A stretch of 64,000 bases of DNA from Streptococcus parasanguinis (lineage in GTDB: Bacteria > Bacillota > Bacilli > Lactobacillales > Streptococcaceae): contig NZ_JALDUR010000001.1 of the NCBI RefSeq assembly GCF_023109675.1, positions 163,097 through 227,096 of the forward strand, given 5' to 3'. Positions 37,046 to 45,581 of this stretch are shown piece by piece. The position numbers were made by a program, and so were the translations under genes. The notes under the pieces are model-generated. The model was given only the letters and a program-made list of their open reading frames with translations, made no database searches and was not told the origin of the DNA. Position 1 is the first letter of the stretch; every line of letters begins with the position of its first letter.

Positions 37046-38494
37046 TTAAAGTTTATCCATGATGTAAGCATCTCTGATGTGCTTAATGCAATCAATAATA
37101 GTTTGAGATAAAATTTCAGGATCTTTTTCTATCAGTAGCTTATCTAGAAAAGGAGTGAGATAAGAATATTTATCAATTTCAGATAAAAGTGTTTGGTATA
37201 CTTCTAAAGAGCTCCAACCAGTTGAACCTACGGGAATAATAAATCTATTTTGCTTTATAGCCCTGTCAAAATCTTCTAGTACTCCCTTGGAGTTAGATAA
37301 AGTTCCGTCATAGTATTGATTTCCAAAGACAAATATAACTATACCTGCTTCTGATATCATATTATCTTGGAATCTTTTCTTTGCCGAACTATCAATATGT
37401 TTATCGCTACCTTTAATTAATGGGAGAGTTTTAATTTTTAGATATTTCGAAATATCAAGATTTTTATCATTAATAGCGGTCATTACGCCATTAATCACCT
37501 GTGGTCCTACACCTTCTATATTACCGTTACCTACTATAATTTCATTAGCAATTAATTTATATCCTAAAAGATATAGGAACTCAGTAGCACTATCTTCATC
37601 CCATTCTCCATAATTTCTACAACTTCCAGCAATAAATACACTATTTGTTAAATATAACTTATAAGATTGATTAAATAGTTCATCAATCTCATTATAATCT
37701 TCAATCAAAATAGTATGAATACCATATCTTTTTAAATCATTTATTTCGTGCTCTTGTTTTATCTTTCCGTATTCTAATTCACTTTCAGGGTCTTGGGAAT
37801 TTTCAAACATATCAATGGTCAAATTTTTCCTAAAACAATAGTGCATCCTAATATTTTCTCCGATTAATAATCTAATTTTGCTTAGAATTTGCTGAATATC
37901 TGGATCATTTAAACTATATCCTACAAATACAAATGTTTTACTAATCAGATCTCCGCGGAGTGTTTGAATAAAAAGTTTGTGACTCTTATCAAAACTCTCG
38001 TAATCATCACGAGTCAATATTGCCTCATAGGGTCTAGAAATATCTCCATGAAATTTATAGACAGTCGCATCAATATTTGGAGGGGTAATTGACAAATCAT
38101 TATTATCAATCTTGATGTCTACACGTTTTCCAGCTTTCTTCAAATTATCCTCAATTAAGTGGTCATAATTAGTTGTCCAAAAAGTTTCAATAGGCATGCT
38201 CGTTAACAGTGTTAGCAAATTATTATCTTTAGAGTCTTTTGTAAATTCTTGTATTAATTTTTGTGAAATCTGATTTTTTGATTGTGCAGAATTTTTGTAA
38301 TATTGGGCAACTGAAATTAAGTCATACTCTTTATCAATATTTAGTCCAATCGAATCAGAAAATTGCCGTAATAATTCTTTCCAGTTTACATAACCTGAGG
38401 GAACAGAAAGTCCTGCACCAGCAAAAATTGCTGCATTATTTTCTAACATTGCCGCACTAAAATCAGAAATAAATTGTTTTTTTAGTTTTTTCAT
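37046..38494 (-). CDS. thsA: ThsA, SIR2-SLOG effector of a Thoeris defence system
   Basis: 482 aa, the length of known ThsA proteins. The N-terminal SIR2 NADase domain shows FAGAGLSVPSGY (about residues 24-35), TTNYDHLIE and the catalytic His in KFHGDISRP. The C-terminal SLOG-like sensor begins near FIAGSCRNYG and shows GNGNIEGVGPQVINGVM. When its SLOG pocket binds the ThsB signal, ThsA degrades NAD+ and stops phage growth. It is read from its own leader (38492-38524) toward thsB, an unusual convergent layout. Confidence 0.9.
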   Translation of the reverse strand: MKKLKKQFISDFSAAMLENNAAIFAGAGLSVPSGYVNWKELLRQFSDSIGLNIDKEYDLISVAQYYKNSAQSKNQISQKLIQEFTKDSKDNNLLTLLTSMPIETFWTTNYDHLIEDNLKKAGKRVDIKIDNNDLSITPPNIDATVYKFHGDISRPYEAILTRDDYESFDKSHKLFIQTLRGDLISKTFVFVGYSLNDPDIQQILSKIRLLIGENIRMHYCFRKNLTIDMFENSQDPESELEYGKIKQEHEINDLKRYGIHTILIEDYNEIDELFNQSYKLYLTNSVFIAGSCRNYGEWDEDSATEFLYLLGYKLIANEIIVGNGNIEGVGPQVINGVMTAINDKNLDISKYLKIKTLPLIKGSDKHIDSSAKKRFQDNMISEAGIVIFVFGNQYYDGTLSNSKGVLEDFDRAIKQNRFIIPVGSTGWSSLEVYQTLLSEIDKYSYLTPFLDKLLIEKDPEILSQTIIDCIKHIRDAYIMDKL

Positions 38495-38524
38495 CTCTCT
38501 CCTACCGATAACTATTTATTATCA
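38492..38524 (-). repeat. 33-bp leader repeat before thsA (inverted partner at 36173-36205)
   Basis: On the minus strand the sequence ends with the core GTTATCGGTAGGAGAGAG and then ATG, the thsA start. It is inverted relative to the thsB copy, one mismatch in 33 bases. A TATACT -10-like box lies just outside. The two copies enclose a 2.3-kb segment holding both genes. Confidence 0.8.
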
Positions 38525-38660
38525 TTAGTATACCATAGTTTCTAATCTCCTATATGTTTCCAACAGTAACTTTTTATTGGGATGGATAAGATGAATATTT
38601 ACTGGGGAAAAATCAGAATATCATTAAAAGTTTAAACTTTTCTAATCTTTTGAATATTCG

Positions 38661-38690
38661 TTGACAAAGACTTGTTCTTAGATGTATAAT
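38661..38690 (+). promoter_or_regulatory. Promoter of the radical-SAM RiPP cluster
   Basis: TTGACA (38661-38666) and TATAAT (38685-38690) with an 18-bp spacer, 40 bases before the radical SAM gene. Confidence 0.7.
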
Positions 38691-38730
38691 AGATATGTAA
38701 AATAAATCACAAAGAAATAGAGGTGATAAT

Positions 38731-40023
38731 ATGCAATTATCACGATATGTATTAAGTCATAAACTTGATTCAGGTACGGTCTATTTTAATACTAAAAATA
38801 ATCATTCTTTTTTTATAACAAAAGAATTGGAAGAAGTGATCTCTCATAATGAAGAGATAGCAAGAGATTATTATAGTTATCTTGAGCAAAATATGTATTG
38901 TTCTGAAGAGAATGAAGTAGATAAATATCTACAACAAATTCAAGATACTAATAATGAGGTTTTAGAGTTCACAATTTTAACACATGGTGATTGTAATTTT
39001 CGATGTAAATACTGCTATGAGCATTTTGAGAATATCGGAATGTCAGAAAAAACAGAGCTAGCAATTTTAAAATTTGCAGAGGAAAAGTTAAAAACAGGTG
39101 TTTATAGGTATTTAAGAATTTCTTGGTTCGGTGGAGAACCACTATTAGGATATGCAACTATTCAGCGATTATCAACAAAATTTTTAGAACTTTGTAATCA
39201 GTTTGATGTGATATATTCAGCTAGTATAACGACTAATGGATTTTTACTTACAAGTAAGAAATTTGAAGCGTTAGTATCTGATTATCATGTTTCAAGTTTT
39301 CAAATTACTCTTGATGGTGATTGTGAAAGTCATGATACACAACGAGTTTTAAAAAATAAAAAGGGGTCTTATCTTCGTATTTTAGAAAATTTGCATCGTA
39401 TGAAAGAAACTCCTCTAAATTTCACTTGTGTACTTCGTTTCAATGTTTCTAAAGAAAATTACAATCACATGGAATTGTTTTTACTGAATGATGGCGAATT
39501 TTTTAAAGGTGATGACAGATTTTTAGTAATGTATCATAACATAGGAAATTGGGGTCAAGGTGACCGTTCTAGGGATGATTGTGTTACATTATTAAAAGAT
39601 GATGCAAGTTATGAGTTGTCAATTAGAGCATTAAACTTAGGATACAAGTTATGTTCACCAAATATAGTTATTCATAATTCGTTTAGTTGCTACGCAAATC
39701 GATTAAATCATTATATGTTTAATGTTAAAGGTATTGTACAATCTTGCACAGTAGCCCTATACAATAAAGAGAATATCTTTGGAAATATCAATACTGGATT
39801 GATTAACCAGAATAAATTAAAGAACTGGAGTATTATGGTCAGAGATGATTGTAAAGGGTGTCCATTTGTTCTGGTATGTAAATCAGGCTTTTGTCCAATG
39901 GCCAAGCATATTACAAAATTAAATTCTGATTTTATATGTGAAAGTATGAAAGAGAGAATTAAAAAAAATCTAGCACTTTTTGCTTTATCCAAGTTATATG
40001 AAGATATTTTAGATGTGGACTAG
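38731..40023 (+). CDS. Radical SAM/SPASM peptide-modifying enzyme
   Basis: 430 aa. The [4Fe-4S]-SAM motif is CNFRCKYCYEHF (C-x3-C-x2-C, about residues 88-95), then SWFGGEPLLGY. The C-terminal SPASM region carries CKGCPFVLVCKSGFCPMAK with further cysteines for auxiliary clusters. An N-terminal part of about 80 residues fits a precursor-recognition domain. It would install a crosslink or thioether in the 24-aa peptide encoded 16 bases downstream. The layout resembles streptococcal radical-SAM RiPP clusters. Ribosome binding site GAGGTGATA precedes ATG 38731. Confidence 0.88.
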   Translation: MQLSRYVLSHKLDSGTVYFNTKNNHSFFITKELEEVISHNEEIARDYYSYLEQNMYCSEENEVDKYLQQIQDTNNEVLEFTILTHGDCNFRCKYCYEHFENIGMSEKTELAILKFAEEKLKTGVYRYLRISWFGGEPLLGYATIQRLSTKFLELCNQFDVIYSASITTNGFLLTSKKFEALVSDYHVSSFQITLDGDCESHDTQRVLKNKKGSYLRILENLHRMKETPLNFTCVLRFNVSKENYNHMELFLLNDGEFFKGDDRFLVMYHNIGNWGQGDRSRDDCVTLLKDDASYELSIRALNLGYKLCSPNIVIHNSFSCYANRLNHYMFNVKGIVQSCTVALYNKENIFGNINTGLINQNKLKNWSIMVRDDCKGCPFVLVCKSGFCPMAKHITKLNSDFICESMKERIKKNLALFALSKLYEDILDVD

Positions 40024-40039
40024 AAAGGAGATCATATTT

Positions 40040-40114
40040 ATGGTTGTCAAAAAAAATAATCAAATCCCTAAGAGACCTGAAAATGTGACTAATATTTGCA
40101 ATTATTGTAAATAA
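40040..40114 (+). CDS. RiPP precursor peptide of the radical SAM cluster (24 aa)
   Basis: ATG 40040 has a good AAAGGAG site and encodes a 24-aa peptide. It is rich in Lys and Asn, has no Gly-Gly cleavage site, and ends NVTNICNYCK with two cysteines in a CxxC spacing. It lies immediately after the radical SAM gene and before a terminator and an ABC exporter. The Cys and the nearby Asn, Ile and Tyr residues are the likely crosslinking sites. It is too short for homology to decide, but the context is strong. Confidence 0.75.
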   Translation: MVVKKNNQIPKRPENVTNICNYCK

Positions 40115-40128
40115 TGTTTCTAAATTAC

Positions 40129-40157
40129 AGAGAGGTGTGCTAGCCTCTCTATTTTTT
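40129..40157 (+). terminator. Attenuator hairpin after the 24-aa precursor
   Basis: The stem AGAGAGG with CCTCTCT (loop TGTGCTAG) is followed by ATTTTTTC. It separates the precursor from the ABC transporter, so transporter expression depends on read-through. Confidence 0.8.
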
Positions 40158-40170
40158 CTAGGAGAAACTT

Positions 40171-41745
40171 ATGATTCATATCTTTAAATATCTTGATAAA
40201 AAAACAAAATACCTAACCATTATTGGTGCACTGGCAAATGGGGGTCTCGCTTTGGGGCAACCCTTGGTTGTTGCCAAAGCACTATCAATAGATCAAAATA
40301 ACCTTACCTATTCTTCTATTTGGAAATTTGCCCTCTTTGGTTTTTCTGTCTATTTCGCTTTGTATAGTCTAATGTTATTTTGTAATCATGCAAATAATGT
40401 CTTTCGACGTGAAATTCACATGAATATCCGAACGGCATTGTTTCATAAGTTAATGGAAGACAGGGAATATAGTGAAGATGAAAAGATTACCATGCTGACA
40501 CAGGATATGGAATTTTTAGGAGATAACTTTTTTGAACGCTATATGACTATTTCATGTTGGGGATTTGGAGCGCTGATTACGGCGATCTATATCATTGCCC
40601 AAAATGTTTTATTGGGTTCTATCTTTGTTTTCTTCACGATCTTACGTCCCATTCCACAATTCTTAATGAATAATAAGCTAAAGAATTCAGGGGATGAAAT
40701 GTCTCAGGGAAGAACAGCTGTTCATAACCAAATCTCTGATAGTATTCGAGGGGCTCAAACCTTGCGGATGAATCAAGCCTTGCCTGAAAATTCTCAGCGC
40801 GTCTGGAATATCAATCTTCGTTATCAACGAGCCATTCAAAAGTTTGCTTTTACCCATAATATTGTTTTCTTTTGTAATGGTTTCATGGTCTTTCTTAGCC
40901 AAGTACTCCCCTTGGTATTGGGGTTCTTCCTTGCCATGCATGGTCATCATGTTTCAGTGGCTAGTCTGGTTGCAATGTATATTGCCGCTGGTCAACTGGT
41001 AGGTCCTATCCAAAATATCATGTATGATGTGGTTGAAGTACAAGGAGCCAAAACAACGGCAGAAAAGATTTTTGGGATTTTAAATCGAGCAGATAATAGT
41101 GAATCGGACAATCATTCGATCTCACAAGTAGAAGAACTAGAAATTTCTCATTTAAGTAAATCTTATAACGGTAGAGAGATTATACGCGATCTTAATCTAG
41201 CCATTCAACAAGGGGAAAAAGTCCTCATCAAAGGGCCAAGTGGCTGTGGGAAATCAACCCTCTTTCGAATGATCATAGGGGAAGAAAAGGCGGATGATGG
41301 GACGATTACTTGTCGGACAAGGGATGGAGCAAAAACAAGTTATTTTATTCGTCAGGTAGGTATCATCAGTCAGCATCCTTTCCTCTTTAATGATACTGTT
41401 CGCTACAATCTTAGTTTGGGACAAGAGTTTTCAGATCAAGAATTGGAGACTGTTTTGAGACAGGTCAAACTCGACCATGAACTAACTGATGGACTCGATT
41501 TTGTAATCACTAATAACGGAGAAAATATTTCAGGCGGACAACGAGTCCGGATTGAACTAGCCCGCTTCCTTCTTCGTAAAAAGGATATTTTATTAGCAGA
41601 TGAGGTAACTGCAGCTCTTGACGTAGAAAATAGCCAGATGGTTCGAGACTTGATTTTCTCACTACCGATGATGGTGTTAGAAATCGCTCACCATATTGAT
41701 GATGAAATTCGTTACGATCAAGTCATTGAACTAAGAAAAAATTGA
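40171..41745 (+). CDS. ABC transporter with fused membrane and ATPase domains, probable peptide exporter
   Basis: 524 aa. The membrane domain (about residues 1-300, six segments) is followed by an ATPase with Walker A GPSGCGKST (about 356-364), signature ISGGQRVR, and Walker B ILLADEV. The C39 leader peptidase domain of many peptide exporters is absent, so the precursor leader must be cut by another protease. It is the last gene of the radical SAM cluster. Its codon and base use is less AT-rich than the RiPP genes around it, so it may have a different origin. Confidence 0.8.
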   Translation: MIHIFKYLDKKTKYLTIIGALANGGLALGQPLVVAKALSIDQNNLTYSSIWKFALFGFSVYFALYSLMLFCNHANNVFRREIHMNIRTALFHKLMEDREYSEDEKITMLTQDMEFLGDNFFERYMTISCWGFGALITAIYIIAQNVLLGSIFVFFTILRPIPQFLMNNKLKNSGDEMSQGRTAVHNQISDSIRGAQTLRMNQALPENSQRVWNINLRYQRAIQKFAFTHNIVFFCNGFMVFLSQVLPLVLGFFLAMHGHHVSVASLVAMYIAAGQLVGPIQNIMYDVVEVQGAKTTAEKIFGILNRADNSESDNHSISQVEELEISHLSKSYNGREIIRDLNLAIQQGEKVLIKGPSGCGKSTLFRMIIGEEKADDGTITCRTRDGAKTSYFIRQVGIISQHPFLFNDTVRYNLSLGQEFSDQELETVLRQVKLDHELTDGLDFVITNNGENISGGQRVRIELARFLLRKKDILLADEVTAALDVENSQMVRDLIFSLPMMVLEIAHHIDDEIRYDQVIELRKN

Positions 41746-41778
41746 ATTATTTTCATGATAAGATAAGGTAGTGAGTAC

Positions 41779-41887
41779 TCTCTCCAGTCGGAAACTTCCT
41801 CACTACTAATCTTAGTATGTTTGTTAACTGTAGTGCGGGACGAAAATTTTAACAACGAGGAAGGATATGTTTGTCCTTTCTTTTTTG
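41779..41887 (+). terminator. Hairpins after the ABC exporter
   Basis: Two dyads are seen: GTAGTGAG with CTCACTAC (about 41771-41806) and AAGGA...TCCTT before TCTTTTTTG (41859-41887). The second fits an intrinsic terminator. The rest of the 190-base gap before the IS holds no gene that I can support. Confidence 0.5.
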
Positions 41888-41935
41888 ATGTCGGGGGCAT
41901 GAAATCGCGCTTCTTAAAGTTTGAATAGTTTCTAA

Positions 41936-42743
41936 GGTTCTGTTGCGAAGTTTGAAAATCAAACGCGCCCTCTCTGAACTCCAAATATCTTAGGCTGTTA
42001 TTCCCATTAATACCTTGATTTCAGTAGACACTGAAAAGCCGAAGAGCGTTCCATTTCTTCGGTTCTTTTTATATATTCCTCGAATGGTCTCCATGCCCTT
42101 AACCGTGGAAGAGGCTGTACGGAGACTTTGATAAAATTTATTCCGTCGTTTAATAGGTCGATGGTCTTGTTCTATTAAATTGTTAAGATACTTCACAGTT
42201 CGGTGCTCTGTCTTAGTATATAAACCCACACTCTGTAACTTTCTAAAGGCAGAGCCAAGAGAAGGTGCTTTATCGGTCACAATTGCTTTCGGCTCACCAA
42301 ACTGTTTATGGAGTCGTTTTAAGAAAGCATAGGCTACTTGCGTATCCCGTTTCTTTCGTAACCAGATATCTAAGGTTAAGCCGTCCGCATCAATTGCACG
42401 ATAAAGATAATGCCAACGTCCCTTAATTTTGATATAGGTTTCGTCCATTTTCCATGAATAGAAGGATTGTCTATTTTTCTTCTTCCAAAGATAATAGAGG
42501 ACTTTGCTGTACTCTTGCACCCAACGATAAATCGTAGTATGACAAACATTTATTCCACGATCATATAACAATTCCTGAACTTCACGATAGCTTAGATTGT
42601 AACGCAGGTAGTAACCAACAGCGACAATAATGACGTCTTTTTTGAATTGTTTGCCTTTAAAATGATTCATTACTCTGTCCTCTCTGTCTTTTTTCTCAAT
42701 TTTACACTAAAATAGATTTTTTGGAAATCTTTGCAACAGAACC
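41936..42743. mobile_element. IS6-family insertion sequence (ISS1/IS1216-like), 808 bp
   Basis: The element is bounded by GGTTCTGTTGCGAAGTTT on the left and its inverse (TTGCAACAGAACC) on the right. It has one full transposase gene and the length typical of ISS1-type elements. The 8 bases outside the two ends do not match (GTTTCTAA against CGTTGTAG), so the usual target duplication is missing. This points to recombination between IS copies or a deletion beside it. Confidence 0.93.
41990..42670 (-). CDS. IS6-family transposase
   Basis: 226 aa, full length for ISS1/IS1216 transposases. It begins MNHFKGKQFKKDVIIVAVG, has the DDE core (Asp in WKMDETYIKIKGRW, Asp in IVTDKAP, Glu in NNLIEQDHRPIKRR) and an intact stop. 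No frameshift is seen, so the element is probably still active by cointegrate formation. Confidence 0.95.
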   Translation of the reverse strand: MNHFKGKQFKKDVIIVAVGYYLRYNLSYREVQELLYDRGINVCHTTIYRWVQEYSKVLYYLWKKKNRQSFYSWKMDETYIKIKGRWHYLYRAIDADGLTLDIWLRKKRDTQVAYAFLKRLHKQFGEPKAIVTDKAPSLGSAFRKLQSVGLYTKTEHRTVKYLNNLIEQDHRPIKRRNKFYQSLRTASSTVKGMETIRGIYKKNRRNGTLFGFSVSTEIKVLMGITA

Positions 42744-42744
42744 C

Positions 42745-42846
42745 GTTGTAGCAGAGAATGGTGATGAAATTGCCCGTGAAAAATCACCTCTACAGTTATT
42801 GTTAGAAAACGAGAGTAAATTAAATAATCTAACTAAATTTATATGA
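42745..42846 (+). pseudogene. C-terminal fragment of an unknown gene cut by the IS
   Basis: Right after the IS end an open frame encodes VVAENGDEIAREKSPLQLLL and continues to NLTKFI-stop, 33 residues. It has no start and looks like the tail of a gene whose body was removed by IS-mediated recombination. The family is not recognised. A hairpin with T-run lies near 42989-43022. Confidence 0.5.
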
Positions 42847-43046
42847 CTAAATTAAAGAAGATTAAAATGTATAGACTGATGTGAGTGATAACACCTTAAA
42901 AATGGAAATGAAAAAAATAAGTATAAATAATTCTATTTTTGCTGATTTGTATTAATTTTTAGGAAAATAAGAGTCAATAGTATAATAAAAAGGGGTTGGA
43001 ATTTTATTTTCAATCCCTTTTTTGGATAAAGAAAATAATAATGGTG

Positions 43047-43409
43047 CTAATTAGGATTAATACCTAAATAAGTTTTAATTTTCTTTTCAAGAAAATCAAT
43101 ATGTTGATTAATTTCAGTTTGTTGCTTATGAAGTTCATCAAGTTGAAAAAATAGTAGTCTAAGTCGTTGAGGAATTGTGGAGTCTCCTTTATATCTTAGG
43201 TCAGCGTATTCTTGCATATTTTTAATAGACATTCCCGTCTTTTTTAATCTAATAATGAATTGAGTCCACGCTATATCAGAGTCATCATAGTATCTACGAT
43301 TATTTTCTTCTCTGTGTGAGTAAATCAATTTTTCTTGCTCATAGTATCGAAGTGTGGGAATAGAAAGTCCAGTTTTGTTAGCAAATTCTCCAATAGAATA
43401 GTGAGCCAT
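43047..43409 (-). CDS. MerR-family transcriptional regulator
   Basis: 120 aa. The MerR winged helix is at the N-terminus (YSIGEFANKTGLSIPTLRYYEQEKLI, then ENNRRYYDDSDI), followed by a coiled-coil dimer helix. It has no Cys, so it is not a metal or thiol sensor of the classical kind. It is divergent from the SDR gene across an operator-promoter with the 19-bp spacer typical of MerR control. The pair resembles AdhR/NmlR-like regulators that control stress-related oxidoreductases. Confidence 0.85.
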   Translation of the reverse strand: MAHYSIGEFANKTGLSIPTLRYYEQEKLIYSHREENNRRYYDDSDIAWTQFIIRLKKTGMSIKNMQEYADLRYKGDSTIPQRLRLLFFQLDELHKQQTEINQHIDFLEKKIKTYLGINPN

Positions 43410-43477
43410 AATATTTCCCCCTTTTTTTTAATATTTTAGCATAATTTTAAAAAAATCGAAAAATTTTCAGTTTTCTC

Positions 43478-43508
43478 TTGACATAAAGTGCACTTTACTA
43501 TGTAAAAT
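43478..43508 (+). promoter_or_regulatory. MerR-type promoter with 19-bp spacer
   Basis: TTGACA (43478-43483) and TAAAAT (43503-43508) are 19 bp apart. The perfect palindrome TAAAGTGCACTTTA (43484-43497) lies in the spacer. This is the standard design in which a MerR protein unwinds DNA to activate, here for the SDR gene. Confidence 0.8.
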
Positions 43509-43663
43509 ACATAGCATCAAAGGAATTTGATATAAAGTACTCTAATTTATGAGTTGATTGAAAATAAAGGAAATTATGGAATCGCTTCTCTGTGTAGGTG
43601 ACGGAATGGGAGCAGCGACTCTTATAAAAAATGCAAATAGCAATCTGTAAAGGAGAAAATAGT

Positions 43664-44419
43664 ATGGAACAAACGAAGAATTATACTTGTATTACTGGAG
43701 CCAGTGCTGGTATAGGAGCGGAGACAGCAAGACAATTTGCAAAATTAGGAACGAATCTTATTTTAATTGCTCGGCGTCAAGAACGTCTAGAAGAATTGAA
43801 GCAAGAGATTTTGAACCATTATCCGGATTTAGATGTTGTTATTAAAGTTGTTGATTTATCGAAGTCCAGTAATGTTTTTGCTCTTTATGAAAGCTTGAAA
43901 AAATATCACATTACTACTCTAATAAATAATGCTGGTTTTGGAAATTATGATAAGGTTGAATCTCAAGATTTAGAAAAGATAATAACATTAATCCATCTAA
44001 ACATTGAAGCTTTAACAATTCTATCAACTCTATATGTGAGAGATTATAAAGATTGTAAAGGCGCTCAATTGATTAACTTATCATCTAGAGGCGGATACAT
44101 GATGGTTCCAAATGCAGTTACATACTGTGCAAGTAAATTTTATGTCAGTGCTTTTACAGAAGGCTTGGCATTGGAACTAGAGGCAAATCAACATCAATTA
44201 AAAGCTAAGGTTTTAGCTCCAGCTGCCACAAAAACGGAATTTGGTCAAGTTGCTACAGATTCTAAAGAATATGATTATGATGAGCATTTTGCTAAATATC
44301 ACACAAGTGAAGAGATGGCACAATTTTTGATGGAATTATATCAAAGTGACAAAGTTGTTGGTTTAGTTGATGTTACAAATTTTGAATTTCATCTTAGTGG
44401 ACCACTACTTAATCATTAA
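43664..44419 (+). CDS. Short-chain dehydrogenase/reductase
   Basis: 251 aa classical SDR. The cofactor loop is TGASAGIGAETARQFA (about residues 9-24), then NNAGFGNY, and the catalytic Ser, Tyr and Lys are in INLSSRGGYMM and YCASKFY. The substrate is unknown. ATG 43664 with AAGGAGAAAATAGT before it is chosen over an upstream in-frame start. It is most likely induced by the divergent MerR protein, and a perfect hairpin terminator follows. Confidence 0.88.
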   Translation: MEQTKNYTCITGASAGIGAETARQFAKLGTNLILIARRQERLEELKQEILNHYPDLDVVIKVVDLSKSSNVFALYESLKKYHITTLINNAGFGNYDKVESQDLEKIITLIHLNIEALTILSTLYVRDYKDCKGAQLINLSSRGGYMMVPNAVTYCASKFYVSAFTEGLALELEANQHQLKAKVLAPAATKTEFGQVATDSKEYDYDEHFAKYHTSEEMAQFLMELYQSDKVVGLVDVTNFEFHLSGPLLNH

Positions 44420-44485
44420 TTATTTTAATAAATAGAGATAATATGTATTGAATAATAATAGTTGCAGTCGTTTTATGATAAGAAG

Positions 44486-44520
44486 AAAGCTTCTGAAACG
44501 TTAGATTTCAGAAGCTTTTT
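44486..44520 (+). terminator. Terminator of the SDR gene
   Basis: A 13-bp perfect stem (AAAGCTTCTGAAA with TTTCAGAAGCTTT, loop CGTTAGA) is followed by T residues. Confidence 0.85.
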
Positions 44521-44611
44521 GTCTATCTATTATGATTTAAACCTTGGTAAGTTATAATTTTCTGTGATATTTAGGATATTTAAAAACATACAAGTGTTTT
44601 TGTAGATTAAT

Positions 44612-45223
44612 TTACAATTTTTCCAGTATTTTGCCAAGTAGTTCTTCTAACTTTCCTAAGTCCCCATAGACTGTCCCATCCATATAAAGATTGTAAACTT
44701 CATCATCTTGTTCCACGCGTACTTGTGCAGAATAACCTTTTGATAGTGCTAAGGAACGAATAACTTCTCGTTGAGTTCGTCCATTCCCTTCTCGAAAGGG
44801 ATGGAAATAATTAAGATTATCAAGAATTTTTGCTAATTGTTTAATAATCTCATCTTTTGAATTAGCAGTTTGATAATAGGTATGAATAAGATGGTTGATA
44901 TAGTCTTGGGCAGTACTGAAAGATTGTATTGACATAAAAGGATTCCCATTTTTTGAGATATTCACCTTGCGAAATTGTCCCGCCCAAGCATAGACATCTT
45001 GAAATAAATATTTATGAATGGCTAAAATATCACTAATGGAGTAGACTTCTATGGTTTTCAAGCGCAAGTCTGCAAGCCTTCTAGTAACGAATAAATGCTC
45101 ATTCCGGTAGGCTTCTTCAATATTTGTAATATTTTGTTTGTTGATTAAGACTGTAGAATTTGGATAGGTATATTGGTGATTGGGGTCAATGTACTCATAG
45201 CCTTCGTATTGATTCTTAACCAA
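44612..45223 (-). CDS. Fic-domain protein (toxin-type AMP transferase)
   Basis: 203 aa. The Fic core motif is complete: HPFREGNGRTQREV, about residues 139-152. The upstream FxxxYxWAGxFR segment (DVYAWAGQFRKVNISK) matches the family. Fic proteins transfer AMP to target proteins; such short forms act as toxins held by a small partner. The 62-aa gene just upstream overlaps it by 8 bases and carries an inhibitor motif, so the two form a toxin-antitoxin pair. Confidence 0.88.
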   Translation of the reverse strand: MVKNQYEGYEYIDPNHQYTYPNSTVLINKQNITNIEEAYRNEHLFVTRRLADLRLKTIEVYSISDILAIHKYLFQDVYAWAGQFRKVNISKNGNPFMSIQSFSTAQDYINHLIHTYYQTANSKDEIIKQLAKILDNLNYFHPFREGNGRTQREVIRSLALSKGYSAQVRVEQDDEVYNLYMDGTVYGDLGKLEELLGKILEKL

Positions 45224-45404
45224 TATTCAATTCCTTTCGTTTGTTGATAACATAAGTTTTTAAATCAATCACATCTTGAACAGTAGGTTCATAATTTTCA
45301 ATCATTGATGACCCAATAGCATACCAGACGGTATCGAAATCTGAAAAGTTATCAAAGGGAATCCCTAAAATTGTTAATTCTTCTTTATTTACATCAAGAG
45401 TCAT
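45216..45404 (-). CDS. Fic antitoxin (class I, VbhA-like)
   Basis: 62 aa, immediately upstream of and overlapping the Fic gene. It contains the inhibitory helix motif S-x-x-x-E-N (SSMIEN, about residues 32-37), which in class I antitoxins places a Glu into the Fic ATP site. The rest (YEPTVQDVIDLKTYVINKR) is helical. The identification rests on this motif and on gene order. Confidence 0.7.
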   Translation of the reverse strand: MTLDVNKEELTILGIPFDNFSDFDTVWYAIGSSMIENYEPTVQDVIDLKTYVINKRKELNIG

Positions 45405-45581
45405 GGCACACTTCCTTGTATAACGTTATCTTTATTATACCATAAAATCGGTATTTTTACCTAAAGGATAGAGACTGTTATTAAAACCAGAAAACTAGTT
45501 TTGTTCGCTTTTTATATTTGAGATCGGACTTTTGTCCCAGCCTCTTTATTTTATATTGTTTTTAGAATTAAAATATTGAGC

